From assembly GCF_028554725.1 (NCBI RefSeq), contig NC_071671.1, positions 55,756,501 through 55,820,500 on the forward strand: a DNA stretch of 64,000 nt. The letters run 5' to 3'. This document shows, piece after piece, positions 12,668 through 24,248 of this stretch (position 1 is the first letter of the stretch; every line of letters starts with the position of its first letter). This stretch comes from Zeugodacus cucurbitae. Lineage: Eukaryota > Arthropoda > Insecta > Diptera > Tephritidae. Under the pieces are notes generated by a model. That model made no database searches, was not told where the DNA came from, and worked only from the letters and a program-made list of their open reading frames with translations. The position numbers were made by a program, and so were the translations under genes.

Positions 12668-14113
12668 CTAAAAAGCACCACGATTATAGAGCCAAGGCAA
12701 TATGGCTTCAGCGTGTTTACGGAAACGTTCATTTCTGTACATATTCTTTTTAAATTCTTCACCCTCAGCCGTATGACCCACTAAATTATCAAAATCAGCA
12801 GCATCCGATGGATCGACAAGCACAATAGACATATGACCCGATAGCTCATAAAGACCCCAAGTGCCGTACTTATAAAGTGCTATATGGATATCCTTCAATG
12901 TTGGCAATGCCTTCGGGTATTTCAACAGCTTCAAGCACTCAATTAAATTGTCATGATAATACTTAATAAAGTAATCGAACTGCTTCAACTTCACATCCAG
13001 ACTCGTTGAAGATATCAGCAGGCCATACAAATCATTCACCGGTGAACCATAACGCACACACTGGAAATCGACGAAATATGTTTCCCTAATTTTGCCAAAT
13101 GCATCGTATTGGAACATGATGTTGTTGGCCCAGAAGTCACCATGATTTAAGACATTAAATTCATTTGGATCTGGTTTCATAATTGCGCGGAAATCTTTGA
13201 AGAAGTTCTCGCGATTTTTTTCCTAAAAGCAAAGAATAATAATTGATAATAATTTGAAGAAATGCCGTAAGTCAGTTAGTATTTACCAAACTCTCGATGT
13301 ACACCTCATTGCCTTCATATAAGGGTACGCTGTTATAAAACGCATTTGACGCCTCTTGGTCCATTTTTTCCATCGCCCCAACGAGGTCTTCGCTGTAAAT
13401 GCCAACAGTCACAATTTCCGGATATTTTCCAACAGTCTCAACACGCACCGCTGAGGCGGCATGCCATTGTGCCAACTTTTTCAATGTGCTTTTAGTGTGC
13501 TCCAAGTCGAAACCGGCCAAACGATTGGCATTTTTGAAATTGCGCGGACGTAAATCCTCCATGAGTATAACACCGGATTCGGATGGTGTCTCAATATCAT
13601 AGTATTTTGGTGAAAATCGCACATTAACACCAGCATCACTATACAATTTCTCCATCTCAGGCACCACATCCTTATACATAGCGCGTTCCGTATCGAATAT
13701 ATTATGGTTGCCTAATAATTTTTGTACGGATTCGATGGGTAACTTTATCATGTGTGAGACCTGTTTGGTTTTGCCGTCTACAAAAATGCAACAAAATAGT
13801 TTTTTTTATATCTTCACATAAATCCACAAAAGTTTAGTTCTCCCCTACCTTCAAGCTCTACGTCCAAAGTCACTAAACCCATGAGTGTGGCATAATTTTC
13901 ACCCGCAGCTTGCGCTGGTTTCACATTGAAATTTTGAATGCTCTTAAAATCAGGTATGTTTTTCTTCAGCAGTTCTACAAATAGTTCCCCTTTCAACCAT
14001 TCCGGTATTTGACGCGCATCTTTTGGCGCCTCGGCGGTTTCTGTAACAGGCTGCGGCTTAACTTCTTCTGTTGGTTGTTTACCATTTGTATTCACCACCT
14101 CTGCCGTAGACAT
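12668..14113 (-). CDS. Ecdysteroid kinase-like (EcKL/CHK) protein, array member 1
   Basis: A 436-residue protein in three exons: 14113-13849, 13777-13287 and 13222-12668. All introns are GT-AG, and phases 1 and 0 fit. The family (DUF227, CHK kinase-like) phosphorylates small alcohols; known members act on ecdysteroid 22-hydroxyl groups, and others are proposed in detoxification. Visible signatures are a Brenner-type catalytic loop HGDFWANN with His279, Asp281 and Asn286, and the metal-binding VDFQ (Asp304) in place of the usual DFG. There is no signal peptide, so a cytosolic site is expected. The N-terminal ~30 residues are polar and low-complexity, as in the paralogs. This copy alone lacks the third intron: its last exon of 555 bases equals the 367 plus 188 bases of exons 3 and 4 in member 2. 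The start is the ATG shared by position across the family. The substrate is unknown. Confidence 0.92.
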
Positions 14114-14233
14114 TTTTATGTTGTTTTGAAACGTTTTATTCACAAAACAAAAAAATAATAATAATAATAATACAAGTAAACTTAAACCGTTAGATGTGCG
14201 TGGTACGGGTTTATCACGATCGACATACGACGT

Positions 14234-14276
14234 AGAACTATTCGAAAAAAGCTTTACGTTCGCATTTATATAGTGA
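14234..14276 (-). promoter_or_regulatory. Core promoter of EcKL member 1
   Basis: Read on the minus strand, a TATA-like tatataaatg lies ahead of aaagcttttttcgaatagtt. The same TATA-spacer-cgaatagtt arrangement lies upstream of all five array members, about 120-160 bases from the start codon. The cgaatagtt block sits about 30 bases from the TATA, as expected of an initiator. Confidence 0.6.
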
Positions 14277-14289
14277 ATTAATTATCAGA

Positions 14290-15440
14290 CCGCACTTCAT
14301 GGCTGAAACAATCGCGTATATACAAACATACATACTTATAGATTGTTTGAAATTTTGGTAGAGCTTTTATTAATTGATATGTAGCCACAGAGAATCGCTC
14401 TCACAGAGATTCAGTGCAGCAAACATTTAATGATTAACAAAACAAGAAGACTCTGGTAGATTTAATCAAAATTCAAAGTACTTCTCACGAGAGCGTCCTC
14501 CTATGTATATTATTTGGTCAAATGAGTCAAAAAAAGACAATGTTTATCAAGCGTGCCGAAATTTTTCATTATCATATTATATTATTATTATTTATTAGGG
14601 TGGTATACGAAGGTAGTTTAAAAAATCGAACTTAGAACTTTTGAATATCGACTCTCGATCTAAATGTTTGTAGCCCAAGGTATTCTAAAAAGTGTAATAT
14701 AAGGTACTTACGTATTTTCGGTTTTTATGAGGCTTTAACGATTTTCGAATGAGTGTAATATCAAAGTGGAAAAATACTATAAATCACATAAAAGTAAAAT
14801 ACGTATGACTTAACTCTCGACCAAATTCTCTCAATCCTGAGAATCACAGAGACATCATGATCAATCACATATTTACCGAACTAAGTAAGGAGAGCTTAGG
14901 TTCTGATGTCTATACTGAATATGCTTCCAACGCGGGATCGTACTCAAAGACACCTTAAACTTCATATAGCTATCGATAATTTATTTTAATATTATAATTT
15001 ATACTTCATTTTAGTTTATTATAATATTACAATTTATACTATAATTATAAAAGGCGAAAGTTCAAAATCTTTAGAAGAATCAAAACAATTATGTTTCCTT
15101 AGAATTTCTACCATATATGTACTTTGTATGAGACTAACTTTCGTTGTAACAAACAAAAAAATAATAATAATAATTTTTAGCCAGAAAATACCGGATCCGT
15201 TCTTGAAACATGAGTATGGTGAGAACTTATACTTATATACTCCTAACCATTCATGTGTAAAAAACGCTTACACTAAAGAATCACTATAGTATTTATATAG
15301 CCATTTTAATATGTTTATCTCATTGAACTCATTGAATGTTTAATTATTAGATAGTTAACTAAAGGGGTTTTCAATAGGGTAGCTACAATAGTAGATCGAT
15401 AGGGACAGCAAACGCCATATTTTTTCCTGCTCTTTTAGTA
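14290..15440. other. Spacer between EcKL member 1 and the mariner fragment
   Basis: AT-rich spacer with no supported gene or RNA. The phrase gaatcacagagacatcatgatcaatcac (14840-14870) loosely resembles a segment near 12200, suggesting an old shared spacer. Confidence 0.35.
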
Positions 15441-15469
15441 TTTATCTGCAGTAAGGTTTGCCATTTCAT

Positions 15470-16015
15470 CATGGAGGCATTCAACAACGAGTCGAAATTA
15501 TTAAAATTTACTACCGCAATTCGCAGTCAGTGGCCTCAACTTTAAGAGCGCTATGTCCAATTTATGATGAGGCTCATTTCTGGTTGAATGGCTTCGTCAA
15601 TAAGCAAACTAGGCGTTCATGAGTCACCATTGCATCCCGAAAAAATTACGTTTTTGTGCGGTTTATGGGCCGGCGGTGTCATTGTGCCGTACTGCTTCCG
15701 TGAAGACCAAGACGGGCACGTTACTGTGAAGGGGTATCGCTATCGCTCAATGATAACTGAATATTTTTGGCCCGAATTTGATGATATGGACTTGGACAAT
15801 GTGTGGTTCCAAGAGGACGGCGCCATACAGCGAATGTCACAATCGATTTATTGAAAACAAAGTTTGGTAAACGTGTTATCTCACGAAATGGTCCAGTAAT
15901 TGGCCGCCTCGGTCGTGCGATTTGACACCGTTAGGCTATTTCCTGTGAAGCGTCAAGTCTATGGTCTATGCCAACAAGGTTCAGCGTCTGTTCAACGTAC
16001 CAATGTACAATTATA
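15470..16015 (+). pseudogene. Tc1/mariner-like transposase, C-terminal remnant
   Basis: The frame at 15588-15854 translates to a mariner-family catalytic segment. It includes a HPEKITFLCGLWAGG motif and then VWFQEDGA, which carries the second catalytic Asp of the DDE/D triad. Downstream, in shifted frames, are remnants of a KFGKRVISRNGP segment and a CDLTPLGYF segment, which normally lead into the last part of the catalytic domain. Upstream, AHFWLNGFVNKQ is recognisable at 15570-15610. The N-terminal DNA-binding half is absent, and several frameshifts and stops make it non-functional. A head fragment of a comparable transposase lies on the other strand at 29273-29582. Confidence 0.8.
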
Positions 16016-16890
16016 TAGAACATACATATTAATAAAATCTAATTTGGGACGATTTTTTAGTTAGGTACTTTTATGAAAAACCATTTTAACTCAAAGTTTA
16101 GGAGAACTTCGAAATTTTTTTTTTTTTTTTTTATAAGGCAATGGTAACAGAAACCCCCGAATAAAAACTGAGATTATTTCATAAAATTTCATAAAACAAG
16201 GTAAGATTGGTAGAGAAAACATTTGCTGGGCACCAAAGCGTCTTGGAAAAACACGCGTTTTTCTATATCTAAAACAACGCCAACATAAATCGATCCCTAG
16301 TATAAAAATGTTTAAAAATAATAAATGCAAAGTTTTTTGTAAAATATTTGTATATGGTATATTTATTGCTTTAATTAGTCAATAGCTATACATACATTAT
16401 GATAACGACGGTATCAAATATTGGCACCAAGCAATGGCGTTGCAATTTTATCAGCTAATCAATTGCGATAAGATTAAATTTATTTTAGCAAAATAGTTCA
16501 AATAAAAATATTACCAAATTACTCAGCATCATCGTGACCAAAATTTTTAAATTAAATTCACACTAGTTTTGATTTACGCATGTGACCTACGCCAAACCTG
16601 CTCGAGTGGGTGATTTGGCAAATTAATATGAAATTTCGTATGAAATCAGTGAATTGATTATCGAATCTTTTGCAACTGATTATAAAACTAATTGAAATCC
16701 AAAGATATTCCATTCTTAATTTTAAAATGCATATCAAATATCATAATAGATAAGAAGAGTACTTGTTTATGAAAGTGAAAGTTTCTTCACATATATTATA
16801 TATACATTTATTTCAAATTAAACTTAAATATATTAATACATTGTCTACATAGTAATTTTCTATTTCGACCGTCTCAAAGTAGCATAATGT
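16016..16890. other. Spacer downstream of EcKL member 2
   Basis: It holds a poly-T run at about 16117-16131 and otherwise AT-rich sequence. The 79-codon minus frame at 16091-16330 ends in a lysine run translated from that poly-T and is not credible as a gene. Confidence 0.4.
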
Positions 16891-16894
16891 ATCA

Positions 16895-18432
16895 CTAAAA
16901 GGCACCACGATGGTAAAGCCAAGGATATACCACTTCGATGTGCTTACGATAACGAGCATTTGTATACATATGCTTTCTGAATGCAATACTTTCTTCTGAA
17001 GTGCCCATCAAATTACTCAACTCAGCACCTTCAGTGGGCTCGAGTAGCACGATGGACATGTGACCTGCCGCTGTGGAAACAGCTGTTGGGATAAAATAAA
17101 GAATATATAATAATTAGATATTATTTTTAATTTATATATGTATATGTTTACTCACCCAAAGTACCATACTTCAACAGAGCGATATGGATTTCTTTTAGAG
17201 TGGGTAACTTCTTTGGATATTTCAACAACTTCAAGCATTCAATCAGATTATCATGATAATACTTAACAAAATAATCAAAATACTTTAGCTTCACATCCAG
17301 ACTCGTTGAGGATAACAACACGGTGTACAGATCATTGACAGGTGAACCGTAGCGCACACACTGAAAGTCCACAAAATATGTTCCTTTCACTTTACCCGCA
17401 TCATCGTGTTGGAACATAATGTTATTGGCCCAAAAATCACCATGGTTTAAGACGTTAAACTCATTCGGATCGACTTTCAGCAACGGAGCGAATTCCTGCA
17501 CAAAATTCTCACGATTTCTTTTCTACAATCAAAGATTAATTTGACAAAATGTTGTCACGTATTTCATACCTTGGTACATACCAAACTATCGTAGTATTCT
17601 TCGTGTCCCTCATAAACACGCACACACTCCAAGTACAGTGGTGTCATGGATTTACCCAATTGCTCCATCATTTTCAAGAAATCCTCAGTAAAAAGTCCCA
17701 CACAAACTTTTTGCGGATATTCACCTTTAGTCGCAACACGCACCGCTGAGGCGGCATGCCATTGTGCCAACTTTTTCAATGCGCACTTAGTGTGTTCCAT
17801 ATCGAAACCCTCCAAACGGTTGGCATTTTTGAAATTACGTGGACGTAAGTCCTCCATGAGTATTACACCGCATTCGGATGGTGTCTCGATATCATAATAC
17901 TGTGGTGAGAATTTCACTTCAACACCAGCATCACTATACAATTTCTCCATTTCCGGTATTACATCTTTATACATGGTGCTTTCGGTATCGAAAATATTAT
18001 TATTATTTAGCACATTTTGTAACGTATCGATGGGTAGTTTGATCATATACGAAATCGGTTGGGATTTTCCATCTAAAAAAAACAACAATAAGTAGTGTAT
18101 TACACCATACATATGCTCCCAGCAAGTAGTGCAATAAAATCGTTTTACTTGCCTTCAAGCTCTGCGTCAATATTCACCGAGGCCATGAGTGTGGCGTAAT
18201 TGTCGCCAGCGTCTTGTGAGGCTTTAGCGCTGAAATTTTTAATGCACTTGAAGTTCGGTATGTTTTTCTGCAACAATTCTACAAATAGTTCTGCCTTCAA
18301 CCACTCGGGGACTTTACCCGACGCTTTCGGTGCGCCATTGGTTGCTACACCATTATCAGTTGTTTCCGTTGCGCTTTTAAGCGTTTCCGATTCTGCTTTA
18401 CCATTTGTATGCGTCTCTACTGTTGCTGACAT
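16895..18432 (-). CDS. Ecdysteroid kinase-like (EcKL/CHK) protein, array member 2
   Basis: A 441-residue intact protein in four exons: 18432-18153, 18072-17582, 17522-17156 and 17082-16895. Catalytic HGDFWANN (His284) and VDFQ motifs are present, and the C-terminus ends YPWLYHRGAF, as in member 1 (LPWLYNRGAF). Intron 1 begins GC (gcaagt) rather than GT. Only this donor keeps the phase: the nearby gt four bases on would frameshift exon 2. Exon 2 has two in-phase donors 12 bases apart, at 17582 (gtatgt) and 17570 (gtatga). The second would insert Val-Cys-Thr-Lys before the exon 3 start. The family position argues for the first. Predicted cytosolic small-molecule kinase; the substrate is unknown. 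Confidence 0.92.
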
Positions 18433-18550
18433 CTTGCTTTCGTTAATTTATGTTCTATTTTATACACAACAATTGCCACTTAATTTCACTAAAAGAACTT
18501 TAAAGAACCCGCTTTATGCGTAGCACGTCTAACACGATCGCTGTGCGACG

Positions 18551-18596
18551 TATAACTATTCGAAAAAAAGCTTTGCTTTAGCATTAATAACCGATG
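18551..18596 (-). promoter_or_regulatory. Core promoter of EcKL member 2
   Basis: The minus strand reads catcggttattaatgc, then aaagcaaagctttttttcg and aatagttata. This is the same module as in the other members, with a weaker TATA (ttattaatg). Confidence 0.55.
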
Positions 18597-18599
18597 TAA

Positions 18600-19440
18600 A
18601 TTGTGCGATGACTATTCGTGGTTGCTGCATTAACCCTTTGTGTGTCTGTGTAGGTGTATACACAATCATTCAGAAAGTTTGACATTCTCGTAGAGCTTTT
18701 TTAAATTAATTTGTTTGCTGCGATAAACAGAAGATCGTACACATTTAGATACTCATTCATGTGAGCTACTCAAGTGTGCGTAAGTATATGATTATGTTTA
18801 AAAAAAAAATGACTTGCATTTTAATATCGACGAATTTGTAGACTTCCTAAAGCGCGCTTACGGCTCAAGTTCAAATGTGGCGTATTCTTCTACTTATCAT
18901 GGAAACATTCGACTCATTTTTTTGGAAAATTAATTCAAAAAAAGAAGAGTAGTATCTACTCGGTGTAATCTTATGCATTATTTTAGTGCTCTTGGAAGAA
19001 ATACAATACAAAGCTTTCTTAGTAACTAAAGCTAATATCAACAAATACATTAATCACTTGTTATTTGTATTTGAAATCGCACGAGTAAGCGTGCCAGAAT
19101 TTATTGTTTTATGGCAGTAATTTTATAAGAACTTATCTCTACGGTACACTTATCTACATAGCTTTTCATTTTATAACGAGAAAAGCAGGGCATAAAAAAA
19201 TGCAAAATAATGATGAAATTGTTTACTTAATAGTCGAAATTTATAACAGCTGTTTTACCGTATATGCAGCTAACGTTCATTCACTTTAGATTTCAAGTTC
19301 TTACATTTTCAGAAATGCATTAATAGCAACAAAAAGCAATATAGTATAGAATGAAAGCGCAAGCTTTCGAAGTTTCGTTTGAAAAAGTGAAAGCTTTTTA
19401 AAGCTTTTGAAGTGTCCGTTATGGTTTTGACACATAGACT
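18600..19440. other. Spacer upstream of EcKL member 2
   Basis: AT-rich spacer with no gene signature. Two direct copies of an aaagcttt(c/t)gaag motif lie at about 19365-19410. Confidence 0.35.
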
Positions 19441-19445
19441 CACCC

Positions 19446-20325
19446 TAACCTTTTAAAACATATTTCAAAAGAGTTAACGCAAATAACGCGGAGGTATTTG
19501 CTATTGGGAAAGCCGCAGAGCTAGCTCTCAATACAGCAGCCGGCTACTCCAAAGTCAATATCTACGTAGACAGTCAAGCAGCAATCAAGGCAACAACCTC
19601 TGTTTGCATTTCGGCCAAAAGTGTTTTGGATACCTGGATGGCAGTGGAGAGAGTTGCTAGGAACACGTGTCTTCACTTCTACTGGGTGCCAGGACATAAA
19701 GGCATTGAAGGCAACGAGATTGTGGACGAAATTGCCAAGAATGGTGTAAAACTGTCTTCCGGAAACGCGACTAACATGGCAAACCCATGCACTGTCTGTT
19801 CGATGATCTGGACAGGGGCATGAAAAGAAAAATCCTAACACGTTGGACAAATATACCGGGGTGTAAAACCACTAAAGCCATGTGAAAAACTGTAGACCAG
19901 AAGTACACCAAACTCATTCTGTCACTCGGTAGAAGGGACTGTAGGAGTTTGGTGGGAATACTCACAGGTCACTGTCTGGTGGCGGCACATGCCTACAAAA
20001 TGGGACTTACAGATCGAGATAACTGCAGGAAATGTCAAGAGCAAGGTGCAATAGAAACAATGAAGCATCTTCTGTGCACCTGCCCTGCATTGTCAAGGCA
20101 GCGACTACTTGGCGCTACTTGGGGGCCTCACAATATGAGAATCTGGAAGAGGTATCGAAAGTGAAGCCACAAATGCTTTTAAAATTCGCGTGAAGCGCAG
20201 GCATCCTAAAGGATGACTACTCCTCGTGGACAACGTGACGGCACTCCATCTGGTATCGCAAAGGACCTAAATAGGTCTATGTGTGGCGTATTGGCCTACC
20301 AGTTTAACCTAACCTAACCTAATGC
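19446..20325 (+). mobile_element. 5'-truncated non-LTR retrotransposon (LINE) with RNase H
   Basis: In the first frame, NAEVFAI, YVDSQAAIKA and WVPGHKGIEGNE are the E, D and H-D motifs of an RNase H domain as found in Jockey/I-type LINEs. After a frame break, 19949-20164 encodes a C-terminal CxxC...H...C knuckle (CRKCQEQ, HLLCTCPAL). Reverse transcriptase and the 5' half are missing, as is typical of 5' truncation. The 3' end runs into aacctaacctaacctaa at about 20310-20325. It is inactive because of stops and truncation. Confidence 0.85.
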
Positions 20326-20346
20326 AAATAAATAGTGTTTCTTTAT

Positions 20347-20650
20347 AAAATACTAGCAGACCGCCCCGGCTTCGCACGGGATTGCGTTACGAAGAGAACG
20401 ACTTGCAAGCGATTTTCAGTTTTAGATTAAGATTCTCCATCACGGAGTCTTTTTGATATCCTCACCTTGGAACTGTTTCCAGAAAGTTGAGATTCTAGCA
20501 ATAAATATCGTATAGCATATATGTCACTCGGGGTTAATGTAGCTTTCCAATGGTGAAAGAGTTTATGAAATCGGCACAGTGGTTTTTCAGTTTATTCATT
20601 ACAAACATACATACAAATCTTTCCTATTTATAATAGTATAATAGTATAGA
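20347..20650. repeat. Short interspersed repeat with cggcttcgcacggg motif
   Basis: It begins actagcagaccgccccggct, followed by tcgcacggg, and ends with an AT-rich tail of the type tttataatagtata repeated. This head motif and tail are characteristic of abundant insect interspersed repeats of SINE or RTE-derived type. The exact class cannot be fixed from one copy. Confidence 0.5.
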
Positions 20651-21511
20651 TGAACTTTGATCTAACACACTAAAGTAATTATTCGTAAATAGCTATATAA
20701 TTGATCAAGTTGTAGTTACTGAAGTCAAAATATTTACAATAATTAACTTTTGCATATATTTAAATACATATAAACAACAGTATATAAAATAATTATTGGC
20801 AATCAAGCAACAACATAAAATTTAAAATCATTAAGATACCTATTTACATACATTTTTTGTATAATACCTAAGTTAGTATGAGGAATCATATACAGTAAAC
20901 CCCACATATTGGGCAACCGATTATTTAACTCATCAGCTTTGAATCACTTGCTTAAAAGGAAAAAAAAACAACACATGAAACACATATATTTGGTTAAAAA
21001 GCTATGTTATCGATATATATATCGATACATTATATGCTAACTAGAGTTTCCAGATATTCAGGAACCGCTTAAGAGAGTGGTATTTGTGTTTTTCTTCTCT
21101 AAAAATAAATAATATACCATATTTTTACGCTTTGCCACTGAAAATAAACCAGCAAGCTTCCGAAAACTACAGCATTTTGGATAAAATTGCAGGAAGCATC
21201 GGGGTATTACGATATGTAACGAGTTCTATACCTAACAGAAAAAGCCAATTTTTACTAGAGTTGCTGAACACTCTTATCGCTATCCGATTTCGAGTGTGTC
21301 GCTTCGCTAATGAACATATTCAAGTTAATGCAGTGCAACCCACACTAGATAGATTATAATATTATTGTATACGCCCATAAACAATTGAACTATAACTTTA
21401 TTTATCCAAATGCTACAGGATACACACCTTTATTTAAAATAAACTTAATTATATTACTACACACTGTCTACATATTTTTCAATTACGACCGACTCAAAGT
21501 ACTCAAGTTTA
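20651..21511. other. Spacer downstream of EcKL member 3
   Basis: AT-rich. The 91-codon plus frame at 21084-21359 has no domain, no acceptable exon boundaries and no paralog, so it is not called a gene. Confidence 0.4.
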
Positions 21512-23514
21512 TTATTCAAATGTACCACGATGATATAGCCAGGGCAAAACCTTTTCGATGTGCCTCCGATAACGTGGATTTGTATACATGCGTCTTCTAA
21601 ACGCAATGCTAACTTCTGAAGTGCCAAGGTAACTACAAAGATCAGCCGCCTCAGTTAGCTCGAGCAGCGCCAGGGGCATCTGAATCATAATAATGGACAC
21701 AGCTGTTGGGATAAAATAAAAAATGTAGTTTTAACTTTCGCATTTAATTTTTCACTCACCCCCAAAGCTTTTCTTCAAGAGGTCAATATGGATTTCTTTT
21801 AGAGTGGGTAATCTCTTAGGATATTTCAACAATTTCAAGTATTCAATCAAATTATCATGATAATACTTAACAAAATAATCGAAATACTTTAGCTTCAAAT
21901 CCAGGTTCGTCGAGGATAACAGCAAATAGTAGAGATCAGTCACAGGTGAGCCGTAGCGCACACACTGAAAGTCGACAAAATATGTTTCTTTCACTTTACC
22001 CGCATCATCGTGTTGGAACATAATGTTGTTGGCCCAAAAGTCACCATGGTTTAAGACGTTGAACTCATTTGTATCGACTTTCAGCAGTTGACATAATTCG
22101 CTCATAAAGTTCTCACAAGTTCTTTTCTAAAAGCAATAATCAATAAAATACAAGTACTGAAATACTAAATTCCTATGTAATCGAACATTTTATACTCTCT
22201 CAATTTTGTTGTTTAATATTATTAAAGAAAATCAATCGACATATACAGTTTATGGGGGCTGTGGTAATTCCTGGATTACACCAGAAGTTTGAAACTCGTA
22301 ATATGAAAGCTATTAACCCATTTTTGTCACAGAAGCACATAATTACAAAAGAAGTCAGGAAGTTGACTTTCTAGAGAATTTAAGAAAGATATAAATATAT
22401 TTTCGGTAAAAAATTACACACAGGCCCTAATGTCTGTACGAGTATATTAGATATATGCGGGTATGAAAAGTTATAGTCATATAACTTTTTTTCAGTTAAG
22501 CAATGCTAACCCTCAGTGATGTATGTTGGTTGTTTGGTGTATCATAGAGTGAATGTATCAGTAAATTTTATTAAATGGCAATTCAACATGCCTCGTCAGT
22601 ATATTTACCTTTATATTTATATCGATTAGGTGTTAAAACCAACCTTTATATAAACATAACTATGCAAGTTGAGAGAGTATAAAAGTTAGATCTCAGCACC
22701 TTTATTATATGAACATACCAAACTATCGTAGTAGACTTCGTGACCCTCATACGTGCGCACACACTCCATATACAGTGACGTCATGGTCTTACTCATATGC
22801 TCTAGCATTTTCAAAACGTCGTCGGTATAAACTCCCACACAAACTATTCCCGGATATTCACCTTTAACCTCAACTCGTACCGCTGAGGCAGCATGCAACT
22901 GTGCTAACTTTTTCAATGCGCACTTAGTGTGCTCTATGTCGAGACCCTCCAAACGGTTGACATTTTTGAAGTTATGCGGCTGTAAATCCTCCATGAGTAT
23001 AACACCGAATTCAGATGGTGTCTCGATATCATAATATTTTGGTGAAAAACGCACTTGAACACCAGCGTCACTATACAATTTCTCCATTTCCGGTATCACA
23101 TCTCTATACATAATTCCTTCGGTACCGAAGAACTTACGATTATTTATCACCTTCTGCACCATTTCGTTGGGTATTTTCATCATATACGAAACCTGTTGGG
23201 ATTTTCCATCTAAACAAACATTAAGTAGAATGACCATATAGCGATCCCACAAGTAGTGCAATAAAATTGTTTTACTTGCCTTCAAGCTCTGCGTCAATAT
23301 TCAACAAGGCCATGAGTGTGACGTAATTCTCGCCAGCATTTTCTGAGGCTTCGGCGCTGAAATTTCTAATGCACTTAAAGTTCGGTACGTTTTTCTGCAG
23401 CAATTCTAAAAATAGGTCTGCCTTCAACCATTCGGGGATCTGAAGCGAAGCTTTCGGTGCGCCATTGTCGGCTTCTGCTTTACCACTCTTTTGTGTCTCT
23501 ATTGCTGCTGACAT
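21512..23514 (-). CDS. Ecdysteroid kinase-like (EcKL/CHK) protein, array member 3
   Basis: A 427-residue intact protein in four exons: 23514-23280, 23209-22719, 22126-21760 and 21702-21512. The lengths 491 and 367 match the paralogs exactly. It has catalytic-loop HGDFWANN, metal-binding VDFQ and the C-terminal VLPWLYHRGTF. Intron 1 is GC-AG (gcaagt), again required for phase 1. Intron 2 is about 590 bases instead of about 60, because it holds a shortened copy of the interspersed repeat (about 22165-22686). The N-terminal low-complexity region is about 15 residues shorter than in member 2. Cytosolic small-molecule kinase by family; the substrate is unknown. Confidence 0.9.
22165..22686 (+). 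mobile_element. Interspersed repeat copy C, inside intron 2 of EcKL member 3
   Basis: It starts near gtaatcgaacattttatact and ends gagagagtataaaag. These are the same termini as copies A and B with tatactctc/gagagtata inverted ends, but the interior is reduced to about 0.5 kb. It explains why this intron is ten times longer than in the paralogs. Confidence 0.65.
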
Positions 23515-23613
23515 CCTGCCTTCGTTAATTTTTACTTTTTTACATTCAACAATTGACACAAAATTTCACTACTAGCACTTTGAAGAACCCGATGTATTAG
23601 AAGTACGTGAGAC

Positions 23614-23662
23614 CAATAACTATACGAAAAACGCTTGGCTTTAACATTTATAGCCGATGTAA
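23614..23662 (-). promoter_or_regulatory. Core promoter of EcKL member 3
   Basis: The minus strand reads catcggctataaatgtta, then aagccaagcg and tttttcgtatagttatt. The TATA is good (ctataaatg), and the initiator-like block carries one change (cgtatagtt). Confidence 0.6.
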
Positions 23663-24045
23663 ACCTTTGTTGAAGTAAGCGAGGTGCTACATAATTCGTT
23701 CCAGTCTCAGCCGAAGCGAAGTTTCTTAACTCTATTTTTACTTCCCGATTTCGAGTATGTCGCTGCGGCAATTAAATATTAATCTTATAGAAGCCGCAAT
23801 TCTCACGTGCTATAGTGAACCCCAAAAATTTTACCTTTTATTTAATGATGAACTGTTTGTAATATATGTATATATTATATAAAAAAATTAAGCAACTTGT
23901 GTCAGAGTTACGTGGTGTATACTGTACTGAATATTTACGAATTCTACGAACCATGAAATGTGAACATGTCAATATGTTAGCAAATTATACTTAATATGAC
24001 ATGGGTGCTGTTTTGAATACAATATTAGAATTATTAACAGCAATA
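23661..24045. repeat. Upstream block A, near-identical to 31514-31893
   Basis: From ctttgttgaagtaagcgagg to aacagcaataa this block matches the sequence upstream of EcKL member 5 with only scattered differences and one ~20-base indel. Both copies sit directly upstream of the core promoter. By eye, the match is clearly tighter than between the coding sequences of members 3 and 5. Confidence 0.85.
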
Positions 24046-24248
24046 ACAAAACAAAAAAAAAACAATTAAAATAATGATAACATGTTTATATTACAAAAAT
24101 AGTTATGTAATAGAAAAAATGCAATACTAATTTGTACTTATGACATACATATTAATAAAACGAGCGATATACGACTACAATTGACGATCGTTAGAGTTCA
24201 AAAGTGCCGCTGGATACACTTATTAAAGGAACTTCGCTTTCGTTTGGT

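Noticed and set aside
20300..20325. Interstitial telomere
   Set aside because: Only about three CCTAA units are present, at the 3' end of a LINE, so the element tail is the simpler explanation.
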